From an uncultured Anaeromassilibacillus sp. (GTDB lineage: Bacteria; Bacillota; Clostridia; Oscillospirales; Acutalibacteraceae), in assembly GCA_945988865.1 (NCBI GenBank), contig CAMFTQ010000021.1, forward strand, positions 1-8,956: a stretch of DNA of 8,956 bases, given 5' to 3'. Below the pieces are notes generated by a model. The model was given only the letters and a program-made list of their open reading frames with translations. It made no database searches and was not told where the DNA came from. This document shows, piece after piece, positions 6,945-8,956 of the stretch. How positions within the stretch are numbered: the stretch's first letter is position 1; each line of letters opens with the position of its first letter. The position numbers and the translations under genes were made by a program.

Positions 6945-7354
6945 AGCTTTTCTATCAGCTCACCGAGTGCTTTTTCTATTTCTTCTCTGCATTTGCGGTA
7001 AATGTCTAAATCTCCGCCAAACGGGTCGGGAATATTCATAACGCAGATTTTACTCTTTTCTACTCCTAACGAAACAAGCATTTGTGCATGCTCTACCGTC
7101 ATAGGGCAGATTAAATCGTACTGCGATAAATTAACTCTGTCTATAGGTACAGCTTTTCTGTTTGAAATATCAACGCCAATTTCTTTGCACACAATCGCAG
7201 AATTTTCAGAAGCTGTGTCAAGAGCATTTGCAAAAATTCCTGCGCTGTCAGCTTTTGCATCAATACATTTGTCACTGCACATTTTATTGAAAATACCCTG
7301 TGCCATAGGACTTCGGCACGTGTTGCCTGTGCATACAAACAAAACCTTTTTCAT
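6941..7354 (-). CDS. Low-molecular-weight phosphatase, probably a YwlE-type protein-arginine phosphatase
   Basis: These are cytoplasmic Cys-based phosphatases. The N-terminus holds the CX5R loop FVCTGNTCRSPMA with nucleophile Cys8 and Arg14. The general acid Asp110 sits in NIPDPFGGD. Length (137) is slightly short for the family but complete. Thr12 within the loop matches the Thr11 that in B. subtilis YwlE selects phosphoarginine; tyrosine phosphatases usually have a bulkier Ile there. Arginine specificity is therefore the better guess, though tyrosine phosphatase activity is possible. The start is ATG at 7352-7354. An AAAGGA overlaps the end of polA but lies about 12 bases away, so initiation may be modest. 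The gene lies 9 bases after polA and overlaps rimI by 4 bases. No McsB-type arginine kinase is in the window. Confidence 0.88.
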   Translation of the reverse strand: MKKVLFVCTGNTCRSPMAQGIFNKMCSDKCIDAKADSAGIFANALDTASENSAIVCKEIGVDISNRKAVPIDRVNLSQYDLICPMTVEHAQMLVSLGVEKSKICVMNIPDPFGGDLDIYRKCREEIEKALGELIEKL

Positions 7355-7363
7355 AACAAATCA

Positions 7364-8956
7364 CTATCCTTTAGCATCATACCACGTTTTTCCGATATTT
7401 GCATCAGCTATAAGCGGAACGCTCAGCACAACTGCATTTTCCATTTCTTCACGCAGAATTTCTGCCGCACGTTTTGCTTCGCTTTCAGGCGCTTCTACAA
7501 TCAGTTCATCGTGAACCTGTAATATAAGCCTTGATGATAAGCCTTCATTTTTCAGCCTGTCACGCACACGCACCATCGCAATTTTAATTATATCGGCGGC
7601 TGTTCCCTGAATAGGCGCATTTCTTGCCACACGCTCACCGAACGCTCTTGTTATGTGGTTAGTAGCAGTCAGCTCAGGCAGATAACGTCTGCGGTCAAAA
7701 AGCGTCTGAACATAGCCGTCCTTTTTTGCCTTTTCTACTGCGTTTTTCATATAAGCGTCAACACCGCTGTAGTGGCTTAAATATGATTTTATATAATTAG
7801 AAGCCTCTTTATTTGTAACGCCTATATCCTTTGAAAGCGAAAATGCGCCGATGCCGTAAACAATACCGAAATTAACAGCCTTTGCACGGCTTCTCATAAT
7901 CGGAGTAATCATTTCGGGAGGAAGATTAAACACCTGTGAGGCGGTGGTTGTATGAATATCCTCGTTGTTTATAAACGCATTTCTCATATTCCGGTCGCCT
8001 GAAATATGTGCAAGAACTCTAAGCTCAATCTGTGAGTAGTCAGCGTCAACAAGCACACAGCCGTCCTTTGCACAGAAGAAACGGCGCATTTCTCTGCCAA
8101 GCTCTGTTCTGACGGGGATATTCTGCAAATTCGGCTCTGTTGAGCTTATTCTGCCTGTGCGAGTTTCCGTCTGGTTAAAGGACGAGTGTATTCTGCCGTC
8201 AGCTGCAATAACCTTTAAAAGACCTGTGCAGTAGGTCGATTTAAGCTTTGCAAGCGTTCTGTAGCGAAGCACCTTAGCTACAACAGGGTGCTGATATTTA
8301 AGTTCCTCAAGTACCTCTGCATTTGTGCTGTAACCGCTTTTAGTTTTCTTTTTGCAGGGCAGACCTAACTTTTCAAAAAGTGCAACGCCGAGCTGTTTTG
8401 GAGAGTTTATGTTAAACTCATAGCCTGTGTCGCTGTAAATCTCCTGTTCTATAGAGGATAGCTCCTCACCGATTTTTTCACCGTACTGCTCAATGCCGTT
8501 TTTGTCAACGGCAAAGCCTAAATTTTCCATTTCTGCAAGAACTCTTGCAAGCGGAATTTCAATATCGTTAAGAAGCTTTTGCTGTCCGTTTGTGATAATC
8601 TGCTCCTTTAGCTTTTTTGAAAGACTAATCAAAGCGGCGGCAAGCGAAAATTCCTCTGCGTTTTCTAAGGAATTATCAGAAACAGCAGGTATTGCAACAT
8701 TGTATTCACTGCAAAGACGTTTTAAATCATAGTCTGATGACGACGGATTTAAAAGATAAGCCGCAAGCGTTACGTCAAAATCAATACCGCATATTTCAAA
8801 ATTATTTCTGTCAGAGTAGGAAAAAAGCTCCTTTGACGAATAAACTGACATTTTGATTTTTTCGTCAGAAAGTATTTCGCATATAACAGACTTATCGCTT
8901 ATTTTTACGGCTTTATCATCTGTGGCGACTAAGATATAATCTATATCATCACCTGT
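7364..8956 (-). CDS. polA: DNA polymerase I, 5' partial (decayed 3'-5' exonuclease domain plus polymerase domain)
   Basis: PolA fills gaps and processes Okazaki fragments. The frame is open to the right edge of the window, with 530 residues visible. The Met at 8851 is therefore internal, and the N-terminal 5' nuclease lies outside. The first ~130 visible residues resemble the DnaQ-like 3'-5' exonuclease region (FDVTLAAYLLNP), but its acidic motifs are missing, as is usual in Gram-positive Pol I. The polymerase domain is complete: RTGRISSTEPNLQNIPVR, motif A VDADYSQIELR (303-313), motif B RSRAKAVNFGIVYG (355-368) and motif C QVHDE (480-484). The catalytic Asp residues of motifs A and C are present. 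The gene heads the left-going block, and the phosphatase follows after 9 bases. Confidence 0.97.
   Translation of the reverse strand, partial: TGDDIDYILVATDDKAVKISDKSVICEILSDEKIKMSVYSSKELFSYSDRNNFEICGIDFDVTLAAYLLNPSSSDYDLKRLCSEYNVAIPAVSDNSLENAEEFSLAAALISLSKKLKEQIITNGQQKLLNDIEIPLARVLAEMENLGFAVDKNGIEQYGEKIGEELSSIEQEIYSDTGYEFNINSPKQLGVALFEKLGLPCKKKTKSGYSTNAEVLEELKYQHPVVAKVLRYRTLAKLKSTYCTGLLKVIAADGRIHSSFNQTETRTGRISSTEPNLQNIPVRTELGREMRRFFCAKDGCVLVDADYSQIELRVLAHISGDRNMRNAFINNEDIHTTTASQVFNLPPEMITPIMRSRAKAVNFGIVYGIGAFSLSKDIGVTNKEASNYIKSYLSHYSGVDAYMKNAVEKAKKDGYVQTLFDRRRYLPELTATNHITRAFGERVARNAPIQGTAADIIKIAMVRVRDRLKNEGLSSRLILQVHDELIVEAPESEAKRAAEILREEMENAVVLSVPLIADANIGKTWYDAKG

Noticed and set aside
7002..7514. 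170-residue plus-strand frame antisense to the phosphatase and polA
   Set aside because: It is the complement of two well-supported genes, with no ribosome binding site or recognisable domain.
8849..8956. Met at 8851 as the true start of polA
   Set aside because: The frame stays open to the window edge and the upstream residues continue the exonuclease-like domain, so the gene is cut by the window.
8460..8956. Decay of the PolA 3'-5' exonuclease domain as a novelty
   Set aside because: Loss of the acidic exonuclease residues is usual in Gram-positive PolA.

Overview
The window looks like ordinary chromosome from an anaerobic low-to-mid GC Firmicute, most likely a Clostridia of the Ruminococcaceae/Oscillospiraceae type. 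The reasons are a MurT-like and GatD-like pair, a Gram-positive type PolA with a decayed 3'-5' exonuclease domain, a RecD2 that lacks RecBC neighbours, strong AAGGAG-type ribosome binding sites, and GTG as well as ATG starts. The genus cannot be fixed from the sequence alone. I see no tRNA, rRNA, CRISPR array, transposase or phage gene.

Right-going block (1-5301). A 5'-truncated murT-like gene is followed by a gatD-like gene, recD2, an mreB-like gene and a tspO-family gene. The first four are separated by only about 20 bases, and each of the last three has its own ribosome binding site, so they are probably one transcript. tspO sits after a 63-base gap that may hold a weak promoter. MurT and GatD normally amidate the D-glutamate of lipid II, RecD2 is a 5'-3' helicase for DNA repair, and MreB-family proteins organise wall synthesis.

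Convergent junction (5302-5465). A bidirectional rho-independent terminator is followed by a compact inverted-repeat element of about 108 bp with nested palindromes, which abuts the stop codon of tsaD.

Left-going block (8956-5466). Reading leftwards: polA (5' end outside the window), a low-molecular-weight phosphatase of the YwlE type, rimI and tsaD. Spacing is tight (9 bases, a 4-base ATGA overlap, 24 bases), so this is probably an operon. tsaD makes the t6A modification of tRNA. Its usual Firmicute partners tsaB and tsaE are not visible here.

The most unusual signal is in the right-going block. The GatD-like protein lacks both the catalytic Cys and His at their expected motif positions. 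The MreB-like protein two genes downstream has substitutions in several ATPase motifs (catalytic Glu to Gly, phosphate-2 Asp to Asn, altered adenosine motif). The MurT-like partner is also divergent in a normally conserved motif. Two apparent pseudo-enzymes of cell-wall families in one operon may be a repurposed or regulatory module, and this is the part most worth checking.
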